64,000 nucleotides of DNA from Verrucomicrobiales bacterium (lineage in GTDB: Bacteria; Verrucomicrobiota; Verrucomicrobiia; Verrucomicrobiales; SLCJ01): the NCBI GenBank assembly GCA_024636835.1, contig JAGXGH010000127.1, positions 1 to 64,000 of the forward strand, in the 5' to 3' direction. The notes below the pieces were generated by a model. That model ran no database searches, had not been told where the DNA came from, and saw only the letters and a list, made by a program, of their open reading frames with translations. The position numbers were made by a program, and so were the translations under genes. Below are positions 1 through 8,794 of this stretch, piece by piece (the first letter of the stretch is position 1; the number at the start of each line of letters is the position of its first letter).

Positions 1-1295
1 CGATAGCTATCGTAGTAGCCGAGGCTGGCACTGAACGCCGGAACCGGAATACCGTTGGTAATCGCCATGGCAACCACTTCACGCCAGTTCTGCTGAGTGC
101 CGTTGAGAAGATCTTTGAAGAATGGAGCCAACATCAGATTGCTTAATTTCGGATCCTCGCGATAGGCATCGGTGATACGGTTGAGGAAGCGTGCACGAAT
201 GATGCAGCCACCTCTCCAGATTGCAGCGATCTTGGCAAGGTCCAAATCCCAGCCCTTTTCAGCACCGGTGGTCGCGATCAAATCGAGCCCCTGTGCATAA
301 GAAATGATCTTCGATGCAAAGAGCGCGTCGTGAACCTTTTTCACTAACTCTGCCTTGTCGCCGCTAAGTTCGGCAACAGGACCTTGAAGTTGGCTACTCG
401 CGTCGACACGGGCGTCCTTCTTGGCAGACAGGATGCGCGCTTCAACAGCCGCGTTGATTGTAGAAATCACCACGGCGCATTCGGCAGCATTCATGACCGT
501 CCACCGTCCGGTGCCCTTTTGGCCCGCCGTATCGAGGATCACATCCACAATACCCTTGCCCGTCTCAGCGTCGGTCTGCTTGAAAATTTCCGCGGTAATT
601 TGAATGAGGTAACTCTCAAGGTCGCCGTTATTCCAGTCGGTGAAAACGGTCGCTAGCTCTTCATTGGAGAAGCCCGCCTTCTTAAAGAGGCTGTAGGCTT
701 CGCAGATCAATTGCATGTCACCGTATTCGATCCCGTTGTGGATCATCTTCACATAGTGACCAGCGCCGCCGGTGCCGATGTGGGTGACGCAAGGCTCGCC
801 GTCAACTTTGGCAGCGATGCTCTCGAAAATAGGTTTCATGACTTCCCATGTGCTCTCCGGCCCACCAGGCATAATCGACGGCCCTTTGCGCGCGCCTTCT
901 TCTCCTCCGGACACCCCAGCTCCAACGAAACGGAAGCCTTCCTCGGCCATCCACGCGTCGCGACGCTCAGTATCTGTATAGAGCGAATTTCCACCATCGA
1001 TAATGATATCGTCCTTATCGAGAAGCGGGATCAATGATTCGATGACCGCATCCACAGGGCCACCGGCTTTTACCATAATCATCACCTTCCGCGGACTTGC
1101 AAGGCTCTCGACAAACTCTTCGAGAGTCTCGGTGCCCACAATCTGCTTGTCGGGGAGTTGTCCCACAAAATCGGACATGACCGATGTTGTACGGTTGTAA
1201 ACTGATACCTGAAACCCGCGGCTTTCCACGTTCAGGACTAAATTCTGTCCCATCACGGCAAGCCCGATAAGACCAAAGTCGCTCTTTTTATCCAT
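1..1295 (-). CDS. gnd: 6-phosphogluconate dehydrogenase, decarboxylating (3' end cut by window edge)
   Basis: NADP-dependent oxidative decarboxylation of 6-phosphogluconate to ribulose 5-phosphate in the pentose phosphate pathway, cytosolic. Reading the minus strand from the ATG at 1295 gives 431 residues without a stop, running off the window; the family is about 470-490 aa, so roughly the last 50 residues are missing. Visible landmarks are an N-terminal Rossmann fold (GLIGLAVMGQNL), the IIDGGNS segment, and the substrate-binding helix with HYVKMIHNGIEYGDMQL, which holds the catalytic Lys and the HNGIEY signature. The all-alpha C-terminal domain follows (WRGGCIIRARFLN). It is transcribed away from the sugar-acid cluster that starts at 1531, with 235 bp of shared upstream region. 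Only the truncation makes it unusual. Confidence 0.95.
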   Translation of the reverse strand, partial: MDKKSDFGLIGLAVMGQNLVLNVESRGFQVSVYNRTTSVMSDFVGQLPDKQIVGTETLEEFVESLASPRKVMIMVKAGGPVDAVIESLIPLLDKDDIIIDGGNSLYTDTERRDAWMAEEGFRFVGAGVSGGEEGARKGPSIMPGGPESTWEVMKPIFESIAAKVDGEPCVTHIGTGGAGHYVKMIHNGIEYGDMQLICEAYSLFKKAGFSNEELATVFTDWNNGDLESYLIQITAEIFKQTDAETGKGIVDVILDTAGQKGTGRWTVMNAAECAVVISTINAAVEARILSAKKDARVDASSQLQGPVAELSGDKAELVKKVHDALFASKIISYAQGLDLIATTGAEKGWDLDLAKIAAIWRGGCIIRARFLNRITDAYREDPKLSNLMLAPFFKDLLNGTQQNWREVVAMAITNGIPVPAFSASLGYYDSY

Positions 1296-1530
1296 GTTTG
1301 CACCATCGCGAGAAATTGCGGGCAAACAAGTGCACATTTTCAACACTGTTCGAAAGGGTGGTGATAACTTATTCTTCGACCGAAAATCAGAATTTTCATT
1401 GCACGAGGGATATCTCTCCTGAATCGTCAACACAGAGATAAACATTCCGAATCAGCTGACGGTCCTGCGAAAAATGGCTTCCAATTTCCCGGTATCTAAA
1501 CCATTCACTTCCACTCAACCTTATTGACCC

Positions 1531-2508
1531 ATGAAAATACTACTCACGACTACATCCTATCAAGATTGCCCTGGCGACCATCACGCTCTACTAGACAGCA
1601 CTGGAGCAGAAATCGTGCGCGAGCGCGGCCCACTTTCTGAAGCACAAATGCTTGAGCTCGCTGGCGACTTTGACGCCTTCCTCTGCGGCGACGACGAGAT
1701 CACTCAAGCCGTTATAGATAAGTCCCTGCCCAAACTCAAGGTCATCTCAAAGTATGGCATCGGCGTGGATAAGATCGACGTCGCCTACGCTACTTCCAAA
1801 AACATTCCTGTGAGTTTCTGCCCCGGCGTCAACCACACCACCGTTTCCGAGCACGTCTTCATGCTAATGCTCGCGCTGAACAAAAACCTCATGGAGCAGG
1901 CGAATACCGTCGCTTCTGGAGGCTGGAAACGCATGACAGGTCATGAGATCATGGGCAAAACCATCGGAATCATCGGACTGGGTCGTATTGGCAAGGAAGT
2001 CGCCATTCGCGCCAAAGCCTTCGGCATGAAGAGCATCGGCTATGACCTCTACTGGGACGAGGCATTTGCCGCAGAATATAATGTCGAACGCGCTGAGAGC
2101 ACGACTGACCTTTTGCAAGCATGCGACATCGTTTCGCTTCACACCAACCTCAACGAGGAAACCCACGAAATGATCAACTCTGAGTCCATCGGCCTGATGA
2201 AGGACGGAGCCATACTCATCAACTGTGGTCGTGGAGAGCTGATCAATACCGCTGATGTGGTAGCAGCTTTGGAAAGCGAAAAACTCGCCGGATACGGTGC
2301 CGATGTGCTTGATGAAGAGCCACCATCAAAAGATCACCCGATGAGGACGGCAAAAAACTGCCTCATCACCCCTCACGTGGGATCTCGCACATACGAGAGC
2401 GTTCAACGGCAAGCAGGCATGGCGACTCAAAACCTCGTCAACTTGCTCAAGGGTGAAAAAGCCCTCGCCCAAGTCAACGATGTCAAGCCGCCCGCGGCCC
2501 TCATTTAA
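1531..2508 (+). CDS. D-isomer-specific 2-hydroxyacid dehydrogenase (phosphoglycerate-dehydrogenase-like)
   Basis: NAD(P)-dependent oxidoreductase interconverting a 2-hydroxy acid and its 2-oxo acid. The 325-aa protein has the substrate-binding half, then a Rossmann domain with GLGRIG at 149-154. The catalytic triad of the family is visible: Arg234 in NCGRGEL, Glu263 in DEEPP and His282 in PHVGS. There is no C-terminal ACT or regulatory domain, so it is a short-form enzyme rather than a classical regulated SerA. It starts a cluster with an LDH2-family dehydrogenase 48 bp downstream and a PfkB sugar kinase after that, which points to sugar-acid or hydroxyacid catabolism rather than serine synthesis. 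The exact substrate cannot be read from the sequence. Confidence 0.85.
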   Translation: MKILLTTTSYQDCPGDHHALLDSTGAEIVRERGPLSEAQMLELAGDFDAFLCGDDEITQAVIDKSLPKLKVISKYGIGVDKIDVAYATSKNIPVSFCPGVNHTTVSEHVFMLMLALNKNLMEQANTVASGGWKRMTGHEIMGKTIGIIGLGRIGKEVAIRAKAFGMKSIGYDLYWDEAFAAEYNVERAESTTDLLQACDIVSLHTNLNEETHEMINSESIGLMKDGAILINCGRGELINTADVVAALESEKLAGYGADVLDEEPPSKDHPMRTAKNCLITPHVGSRTYESVQRQAGMATQNLVNLLKGEKALAQVNDVKPPAALI

Positions 2509-2556
2509 TAACCCGAGCATTCACTACTCACCAGTCACAATTCACCATTCTCTCCC

Positions 2557-3645
2557 ATGTCCGAGCAATTTTACGTCGTTCCATTCAAACAACACAACCA
2601 ACTCGTCGATCAAGCATACCAGCACCGTGGTTACACAGCTGAGGAGTCCGCACAGGCCGCACGGTTTTCCGACTTAGCTGCCCAGCACGGAATCCGCACG
2701 CACAACGCGATCAAGGCACTGCACCTCGACCATCTTTTCGGCTCCGCTGCCGATGGCTGCACACCGGGTGCAGACGTCGAAAAAATCGACTCCCGCTTCG
2801 CTGCCAGCGAGACATGGAACGCGAATAAAAAACTCGGTCAGGCGACAGCCTACGATGCCATCGACAAGGCGATTGAGCTCGCCGACAAGTATGGCATCGG
2901 CCAAGTCTCAGTGGACAATGCCTTTCACTACCTCTGGGGTGGCGGCTATGTCATGGAGGCAGCCAAACGCGGCTACATCGCCTACACCAACTGCACTGCA
3001 GCCCTCGCGGAGGTCGTTCCGTTTATGGGCAAATTCCCAACACTCGGCACCAACCCACACAGCTGGGGATTCCCCACCACGGACGCTATTGGTTTTCCTA
3101 TTGTCATCGATTGGGCGACTTCAGTCATCGCGATGGGACGTGTTCAACAATTCCAGCGTGAAGGAGTCGCATTGCCACCAAACGCCGCTGTCGATAAAAA
3201 CGGCAACCCAACCACGGATGCGAATGAAGTGAACGCGCTGATGCCATTCGGCGCCCACAAGGGGTACGGACTCAGCCTGATCAACGAAATCGTCGGAGGT
3301 TTCATTGGTGGAAGTTTACCCACACTGCGTAGCCGCGAAATCCCCGAGGGAGAAAAACGCACACCCGCATTTTATTTCCAAGTCATCCACCCGGACGCCA
3401 TCAGTGGTGGTGCCTTTGCCAAAGGGCGCAACCAAACCGCAAACGTCAAGGCGGTAATCGAGGACATCCTCGGCCATGGCAACGAAAACTGCATACTCCC
3501 AGGTCAACTCGAAGCCCAATGGGCGAAAAGAGTTGAGCAAGCTGGCGGTTTGCTTTTCTCTGCAGCAGAGATCGAAGCCTTCAATGAGATCGCAGAAGAA
3601 TGCGGTGCCCAAAAATGGAACATCAGCGACTTCGCCTCCGAATAA
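2557..3645 (+). CDS. LDH2/malate-type oxidoreductase (YlbC/YiaK/ComC-like family)
   Basis: NAD(P)-dependent 2-hydroxyacid dehydrogenase of the malate/L-lactate/ureidoglycolate dehydrogenase family, which is unrelated in fold to the preceding D-type enzyme. The 362 residues include the family's N-terminal catalytic histidine region (HGIRTHNAIKAL, His49 the candidate), the HYLWGGGYVMEAAKRG segment, the cofactor region TLGTNPHSWGFPT, and the glycine-rich C-terminal stretch AHKGYGLSLINEIVGGFIGG. Family members reduce 2,3-diketogulonate (YiaK), ureidoglycolate or sulfolactate (ComC). Spacing to the upstream dehydrogenase is 48 bp and to the downstream kinase 40 bp, so the three genes probably share a transcript. 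Pairing two dehydrogenase types of potentially opposite stereospecificity suggests epimerisation of a hydroxyacid through its oxo form; this is inference. Confidence 0.82.
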   Translation: MSEQFYVVPFKQHNQLVDQAYQHRGYTAEESAQAARFSDLAAQHGIRTHNAIKALHLDHLFGSAADGCTPGADVEKIDSRFAASETWNANKKLGQATAYDAIDKAIELADKYGIGQVSVDNAFHYLWGGGYVMEAAKRGYIAYTNCTAALAEVVPFMGKFPTLGTNPHSWGFPTTDAIGFPIVIDWATSVIAMGRVQQFQREGVALPPNAAVDKNGNPTTDANEVNALMPFGAHKGYGLSLINEIVGGFIGGSLPTLRSREIPEGEKRTPAFYFQVIHPDAISGGAFAKGRNQTANVKAVIEDILGHGNENCILPGQLEAQWAKRVEQAGGLLFSAAEIEAFNEIAEECGAQKWNISDFASE

Positions 3646-3685
3646 TTCTTTACCCCACAATCAACCTCTAAATAATTACCATACC

Positions 3686-4783
3686 ATGGCCATCGACATC
3701 AAATCATCAGAATCCTGTGAATACGCCTGCGTCTCACTCGGAGAAGTCATGCTTCGCCTCGACCCCGGTGAAGGACGCATCCACTCCACCCGCCAGTTTA
3801 ACGCCTGGGAAGGCGGCGGCGAATACAACGTCACTCGCGGACTGCGCCGCTGCTTCGGACTTAAGACCGCAGTGGTCACCGCTTTCGCCGACAACCCGGT
3901 CGGCCGCTTGGTCGAAGACTTCATCATGCAAGGTGGTGTCGATACCGATCTGATCAAGTGGGTCGATTACGACGGCATTGGCCGCACCGTGCGCAATGGC
4001 ATGAACTTTACCGAGCGTGGATTTGGAATCCGCGGCGCCGTCGGCTGTCCGGATCGTGGCAATACAGCAGCCAGCCAACTTAAGGTCGGCGACATCGACT
4101 GGGAAGAAATCTTTGGTAATCGTGGTGCCCAGTGGTTCCACACCGGTGGAATTTTTGCCGCCCTGAGTGCCACCACTCCTGACGTGGTTCTTGATGCTGT
4201 GAAGTGTGCCAAAAAGCACGGCACGATCGTAAGTTACGATCTCAACTACCGTCCGTCGCTGTGGAAAGATTTCGGTGGTCTGGAAAAATGCCAAGAGGTC
4301 AACCGCGAGATCGCCCAGTATGTGGACGTGATGATCGGAAACGAAGAAGACTTCACCGCCTGCCTTGGTTTCGAGGTGGAAGGTGTGGACGAGAATATTT
4401 CCCACATCCCCGTGGAGGCATTCAAGAACATGATCAAAACTGCCACCTCTCAGTTCCCGAACTTCAAGGCAACTGCCACCACACTGCGTGCTGTTAAGAC
4501 TGCTACGGTCAACGACTGGAGCGCTATCGCATGGCATGACGGCGAGTTCTACGAGTCGATCAAATTCCCTGCTCTGGAAATCCTCGACCGCGTGGGCGGA
4601 GGAGACAGCTTTGCATCCGGACTGATTTATGGTTTCCTCACTGAGAACGATCCACAGCAAGCCGTCAACTACGGCTGCGTGCACGGCGCTCTCGCCATGA
4701 CCACACCTGGCGACACCACCATGGCTTCACTCAAGGAAGTGAAGAAGATCATGGGCGGCGGTGGCGCACGCGTTGACCGCTAA
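3686..4783 (+). CDS. PfkB-family carbohydrate kinase (2-keto-3-deoxygluconate-kinase-like)
   Basis: ATP-dependent sugar or sugar-acid kinase of the ribokinase/PfkB family. The 365-aa reading starts at the ATG at 3686; an open frame continues upstream to 3476 but lies inside the preceding gene and is rejected. N-terminal CVSLGEVMLRLDPGEG and GGGEYNVTRGLRR resemble KdgK-type kinases (substrate-binding Gly-Gly-x-x-x-N). PfkB signature 2 is DRVGGGDSFASGLIYG at 301-316, with Asp307 as the catalytic base. The neighbouring dehydrogenases suggest the phosphorylated compound is an oxo sugar acid such as 2-keto-3-deoxygluconate, which would feed an Entner-Doudoroff-type aldolase encoded elsewhere. Fructokinase or another PfkB specificity is not excluded. 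Confidence 0.82.
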   Translation: MAIDIKSSESCEYACVSLGEVMLRLDPGEGRIHSTRQFNAWEGGGEYNVTRGLRRCFGLKTAVVTAFADNPVGRLVEDFIMQGGVDTDLIKWVDYDGIGRTVRNGMNFTERGFGIRGAVGCPDRGNTAASQLKVGDIDWEEIFGNRGAQWFHTGGIFAALSATTPDVVLDAVKCAKKHGTIVSYDLNYRPSLWKDFGGLEKCQEVNREIAQYVDVMIGNEEDFTACLGFEVEGVDENISHIPVEAFKNMIKTATSQFPNFKATATTLRAVKTATVNDWSAIAWHDGEFYESIKFPALEILDRVGGGDSFASGLIYGFLTENDPQQAVNYGCVHGALAMTTPGDTTMASLKEVKKIMGGGGARVDR

Positions 4784-5118
4784 CCCGTATATCTCATCAG
4801 CGGATGGTCGGGGCGGTGTTTCAAGCGGATCTTGCAGTGGGTGACTCGGCTGGCTGCCATTTTGACTTCGAACCCTGGCTTTTTCGCCCTCAGCGAGAGC
4901 ATGAGCTGGCTCGATGCGCAGATGGTCGTGATCGTTGAGCAGAAGTGCGCCACCACTCCCCCATGGCTGTGGCTTCCAGCGCGTAGCCTCACATCGGATA
5001 ATGAGGCAATATGCCTCTTCTACATCCCGAGCACGGCATCGCCATCCGGTAAACTGTAGGGGAGACGTGTCGGCTCCCGACTACTATCTGGGCTACACCC
5101 ACAAATCGTTCGATGCAT
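4784..5118. other. Intergenic region between sugar-kinase gene and restriction operon
   Basis: A 335-bp convergent gap with no supported gene. Short frames on both strands show no recognisable family. Near 5058-5080 there is a short imperfect palindrome of the type GGGGAGACG...CGGCTCCC, resembling the small intergenic palindromes seen elsewhere in the window. It marks the outer (3') edge of the restriction-modification island. Confidence 0.5.
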
Positions 5119-5811
5119 TTACAACGCCAAATCACCCGCTAGCGTCTGATTCTCGGGAACCAAGCGAGCCAGCAGAACCCTAAACTCCTTGCTATGCTTT
5201 GGTTCAAGTAAATGAACCAACTCATGTGCGCAAACAAACTCCACCTTGGTCAGCGGCAGTCGAGCTAGCTGCCAATGGAAATAAAGCACGCCGTTCTTCC
5301 CACAGCTCCCCCATCGTCCGCCTAACTCGCGAACCTGAAACGATGGACTCGCTAATCTCAACGCCTTCGCCATTCTCTCAACTATCGGCGCAAGCCTTAT
5401 TCGAAGTTGTTTTACATACCATGCTTTCAGCAATTCGCCCCCCACGACCTCTGCATCGTCACCTGAGTTGAGTATCATCTCAAATTGCCCACGCCATAGA
5501 CGCACACGACGCGTTCCTTTAATTACGCGCTGAACCTTTAGTTGATATTGACTTCCCAGATACTGAAGCGACTCACCCGAGATCATTTTACGCGGGTAAA
5601 TGCGCGCCACTCTGCGGTTAGCGTCCAACTTCTGAACAATCCAATCCGCTTTTTCACGAACCCGGTCGTTGATTAAAGCACTTGATACCTTTATAGGCGC
5701 GGCGACTTCGACCGCTTGACCGAAGACCGTAATGCCCAATTGTTGACGCTTGGACGATCGCTTCAAGGTATAGGAGATCACCGTATCTCCGAAGCTCACT
5801 TCACATTTCAT
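5119..5811 (-). CDS. YgjP/SprT-like zinc metallopeptidase (DUF45, M48-like)
   Basis: Predicted cytosolic zinc-dependent protease of the YgjP-like (DUF45) family that often accompanies type I restriction genes. The 230-aa protein carries the HExxH motif as HELVH at 196-200, with His206 in the LEPKHSKEF segment as the third zinc ligand. GGRWGSC at 164-170 is the conserved turn before the metal site, and the N-terminal half is a beta-rich domain typical of the family. It is the last gene of the operon; its ATG overlaps the hsdR stop by 4 bp, indicating translational coupling. Its role in restriction is not established. Turnover of the restriction subunit or activation of a toxin partner are possibilities only. 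Confidence 0.85.
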   Translation of the reverse strand: MKCEVSFGDTVISYTLKRSSKRQQLGITVFGQAVEVAAPIKVSSALINDRVREKADWIVQKLDANRRVARIYPRKMISGESLQYLGSQYQLKVQRVIKGTRRVRLWRGQFEMILNSGDDAEVVGGELLKAWYVKQLRIRLAPIVERMAKALRLASPSFQVRELGGRWGSCGKNGVLYFHWQLARLPLTKVEFVCAHELVHLLEPKHSKEFRVLLARLVPENQTLAGDLAL

Positions 5812-8786
5812 GGCAAGTGCACTCGGGCTAAATCCATGAGAGCTAGCGTCAAGGACTCCACCTTCTCTTGAGGAATCGCATACTGCATTCGCACCTGTCG
5901 CTTGATGGCCTTGCGCATCTCACGCTGCACCTCTGCCTTCTTTCGCCAGTCGATGACAGCCACATCGCGCAATGACTCGATCAATTTTTCAGCCAACCCC
6001 GACAGCTCTGCCTCACTCACCCCGTCCTCCTTTACCAAGTTCTCCTCATCGACGGCCACCGCTTTTACCAGTGCGTGAAAAAACGGTCTAGCCTCAGCGC
6101 TAACATGACGTTGTTGCTTCTCCTGCTCACGCATTGTATTGGCAATCCCTGAGAGCAATTTGAACTCGGCTACGTCGTCGATTCGACTAATCTTCTTGTC
6201 CGCAATAATTCGCTCCAATCGTTCCTTTAACGATTCATACAAGGCCGGATCCTCATTCAACTTTACGGAAATCGTGTGCTTCAGCGCGTGGCGCATCCGT
6301 AGCGCTTTCGCCCGATCGGACGCCAACTTCGCCATCTCCTTTTCAAACTCCTTGGAGAGAATGCTCACCGGCTCCAATAGTGTCACCACCTCTTGACCGA
6401 GCACGGCCTTGCTAATCAACTCCCTCACTCTCTCCGAGCAATCGGGTATCTTTAGATCAGCCTCCTCGTAAAAGTTCTCCGTCTCTTTCCGAACCCGACG
6501 CAACCAGGCGAGATCCGGCAAATAGGCCAAGGCCCTGGGATCGGGCAATAATTGCTCCAAGGCTTTATAGAATGATCGGTAACGAGCAAGAAATACCGCC
6601 CGCGCATCCTCCTTCTCAAGCGCCAGAATCCAAGGCTCAATCTGCTCCCTACCCAGACCGTCCGGAAAACAGTCCTTCACCGCAGAGTGCCGCCCGCGCA
6701 GCGCAGTAAACGCTTCATCCCCATCGCGCTTACTCATAAGCGACTCAACCGTTGGTAGATCCTCATACAAGCCTTTCAAGGCCTGATCCAGAAATCCAGC
6801 AACGCCCCAGTAGTCCACCACAAGTCCCCACTGCTTATCCAACTGCGAATACGGGCGGTTCACCCGTGCAATCGCTTGCAGTAGACCATGATCCTGCAAG
6901 GGCTTATCCAGATACAAGGCGCGTTCTATCGGCGCATCAAACCCCGTTAAATATTTATCCACCACCACCATGATCGCTAATGTTTTGGCGTCATCCTCCA
7001 CAAACTGGCGAACAATCTCATCCTCATCCTGGAACTTTCGTTTCAATTCCCACAGCTCGGTTTCCGTCTTCTTCGGATCGGAAAGCAGAACCGCCACTCT
7101 TCCTGGCAACAGTCTATCCAACTCCACAAAATACCGCGCGGCAGCACGTTGGGAGCACGCCGCCACCTGCGCCTTAAAGCCGTCCGCCTCGAAGTTTTCC
7201 CGATAATGCTCCGCAATATCAAATGCGATCATCTCGATCCGATTCGACGCTTCCGCCACCTTTTTGGCCGTCACCTCCTGCTTGCGCACTTTGTCTCTCT
7301 GCTCATCGGTCAACTCTGGAAACTCGCGATCAAAGAGCGGATCCAAGCGCTGCCCCCAAACCGCCAACTCCGGCAATCGGCTCTCGTAGAGAATCGGCAC
7401 CGTCGCGCCGTCCTCCACCGATTGAGGCATCGTATAGCGGTGAATGTAGCTACCAAAGCTCGCCGCCGTTTTCGGGATCGGCGTTCCGGTAAACCCGATC
7501 AACGCAGCGCCGGGAAGCGCCGAGCGCAAACGGGCATTAAACACCCCATACTCGGTTCGATGCGCCTCATCGATGAGTGCGATGATATTTCCACCATCCG
7601 CCAAACATCCATCCTTAGGCAGGAACTCATCCTGAAACTTCTGGATCGTCGTCAACACCGTGCGCCCACCAGGCCCATCCAACAATTCCTGCAAATGCCG
7701 CCCACTCTTGGCAGAAACTGGATTTTCAAACCCGCAGTTATGAAAGGTCCGCGTCAACTGACGATCGAGACCGCGACGATCCGTGATCACCAACAAAGTC
7801 GGGTTTGCCAACAACCTCGACCGCTTCAAACGCAAGGCCAGCCACAACATTGTCAGGCTTTTCCCACTTCCCTGCGTGTGCCAAATCACCCCACCCCGCT
7901 GTTTCAGCGCACCGCGTGATTCATCCTCGCAACGATCAGCCGCATCACGCACCGCTTCCCATTGCTGATACCTCGCCAGCTTCTTCACCACCCTACCGCC
8001 TTGCCGCTCGAACACCGTGAAGCCTCGCACCATATCCAACAAATTCGTCGGGTCACACAGCCCGGACAACAACACATCCTGCACCGTCACCTCACGCCCC
8101 AACTTCTCCGCCAGCGTGTCCCGTCGATACGGACGCTCGCTCTTCCATGTCGCGTAGTGCTCCGCCGGAGTCGTCACCGTCCCATAGCGCGCTTCATGCC
8201 GTGAGAGCGCTACACAGAGCCCCACCGTATGGAACAACTTCGGCACACCTCCCGCCACTGATTGATAGTTTAACAACTCTCCAACCGCCTTCTCCATCGC
8301 GTGCCGATCCGCCGGGTCTTTGCACTCCATCACCGCCAAGGGCAAGCCATTGACAAATACCACCAAATCAAATCGACACACACCCGCTGCACCGCGCACC
8401 GACAACTCCTCCACCACGAGAAAATCGTTGTTCGACGCTTCAGCGAAATCAAAAAACTGCACGCTCCGTCGGAGTGGCGGCTGACCAGGGGAAGGAGAGG
8501 CTTCCTCAACTGTCACCCATCGACTCAACATCGTGTGGCAAGCCTCATTCGCCTCCATCAGCTCCAGGCCACGTCCCTGTTCGAGAGCGACCATCGCTTG
8601 TTTCACGCCTGCCGACGACAACCCGGGGTTCAGTCGCTTCAGTGCCTTCTCGAGACGACCACGAAGCCACACCTCACCCTCGCTTTTCCGCTCGGCGGAA
8701 AGTTCAGCACCACGCTTCACTTCATACCCATGCAAGTCATGCAAAAGCGCAATCGCAGGGTCTTGGCTGTCAGTTCGTTCTGGCAT
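5808..8786 (-). CDS. hsdR: Type I restriction enzyme, R (HsdR) subunit
   Basis: ATP-dependent motor and nuclease subunit that translocates DNA and cleaves when the HsdMS complex meets unmethylated sites. The 992 residues show, in order, an N-terminal RecB-like nuclease domain with Asp140 (CRFDLVVF) and Glu154-x-Lys156 (MECKDP), the SF2 Walker A TQGSGKS at 304-310, and DEAH at 406-409 (ALIDEAHRTEYG). Then come the FTGTPIP motif and the second RecA domain with LTGFDAP and QAIARVNRPY. The C-terminal helical region (about 700-992) would dock on the methylase core. Length is normal and no frame disruption is visible, so the enzyme looks intact. It lies 8 bp after a Fic gene instead of directly next to hsdS or hsdM. 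Confidence 0.96.
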   Translation of the reverse strand: MPERTDSQDPAIALLHDLHGYEVKRGAELSAERKSEGEVWLRGRLEKALKRLNPGLSSAGVKQAMVALEQGRGLELMEANEACHTMLSRWVTVEEASPSPGQPPLRRSVQFFDFAEASNNDFLVVEELSVRGAAGVCRFDLVVFVNGLPLAVMECKDPADRHAMEKAVGELLNYQSVAGGVPKLFHTVGLCVALSRHEARYGTVTTPAEHYATWKSERPYRRDTLAEKLGREVTVQDVLLSGLCDPTNLLDMVRGFTVFERQGGRVVKKLARYQQWEAVRDAADRCEDESRGALKQRGGVIWHTQGSGKSLTMLWLALRLKRSRLLANPTLLVITDRRGLDRQLTRTFHNCGFENPVSAKSGRHLQELLDGPGGRTVLTTIQKFQDEFLPKDGCLADGGNIIALIDEAHRTEYGVFNARLRSALPGAALIGFTGTPIPKTAASFGSYIHRYTMPQSVEDGATVPILYESRLPELAVWGQRLDPLFDREFPELTDEQRDKVRKQEVTAKKVAEASNRIEMIAFDIAEHYRENFEADGFKAQVAACSQRAAARYFVELDRLLPGRVAVLLSDPKKTETELWELKRKFQDEDEIVRQFVEDDAKTLAIMVVVDKYLTGFDAPIERALYLDKPLQDHGLLQAIARVNRPYSQLDKQWGLVVDYWGVAGFLDQALKGLYEDLPTVESLMSKRDGDEAFTALRGRHSAVKDCFPDGLGREQIEPWILALEKEDARAVFLARYRSFYKALEQLLPDPRALAYLPDLAWLRRVRKETENFYEEADLKIPDCSERVRELISKAVLGQEVVTLLEPVSILSKEFEKEMAKLASDRAKALRMRHALKHTISVKLNEDPALYESLKERLERIIADKKISRIDDVAEFKLLSGIANTMREQEKQQRHVSAEARPFFHALVKAVAVDEENLVKEDGVSEAELSGLAEKLIESLRDVAVIDWRKKAEVQREMRKAIKRQVRMQYAIPQEKVESLTLALMDLARVHLP

Positions 8787-8794
8787 ACTAAATT

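Noticed and set aside
3734-4684. 316-codon minus-strand frame opposite the PfkB kinase
   Set aside because: Antisense shadow with no motif.
7149-7919. 256-codon plus-strand frame opposite hsdR
   Set aside because: Antisense shadow; composition is not protein-like and hsdR is intact.
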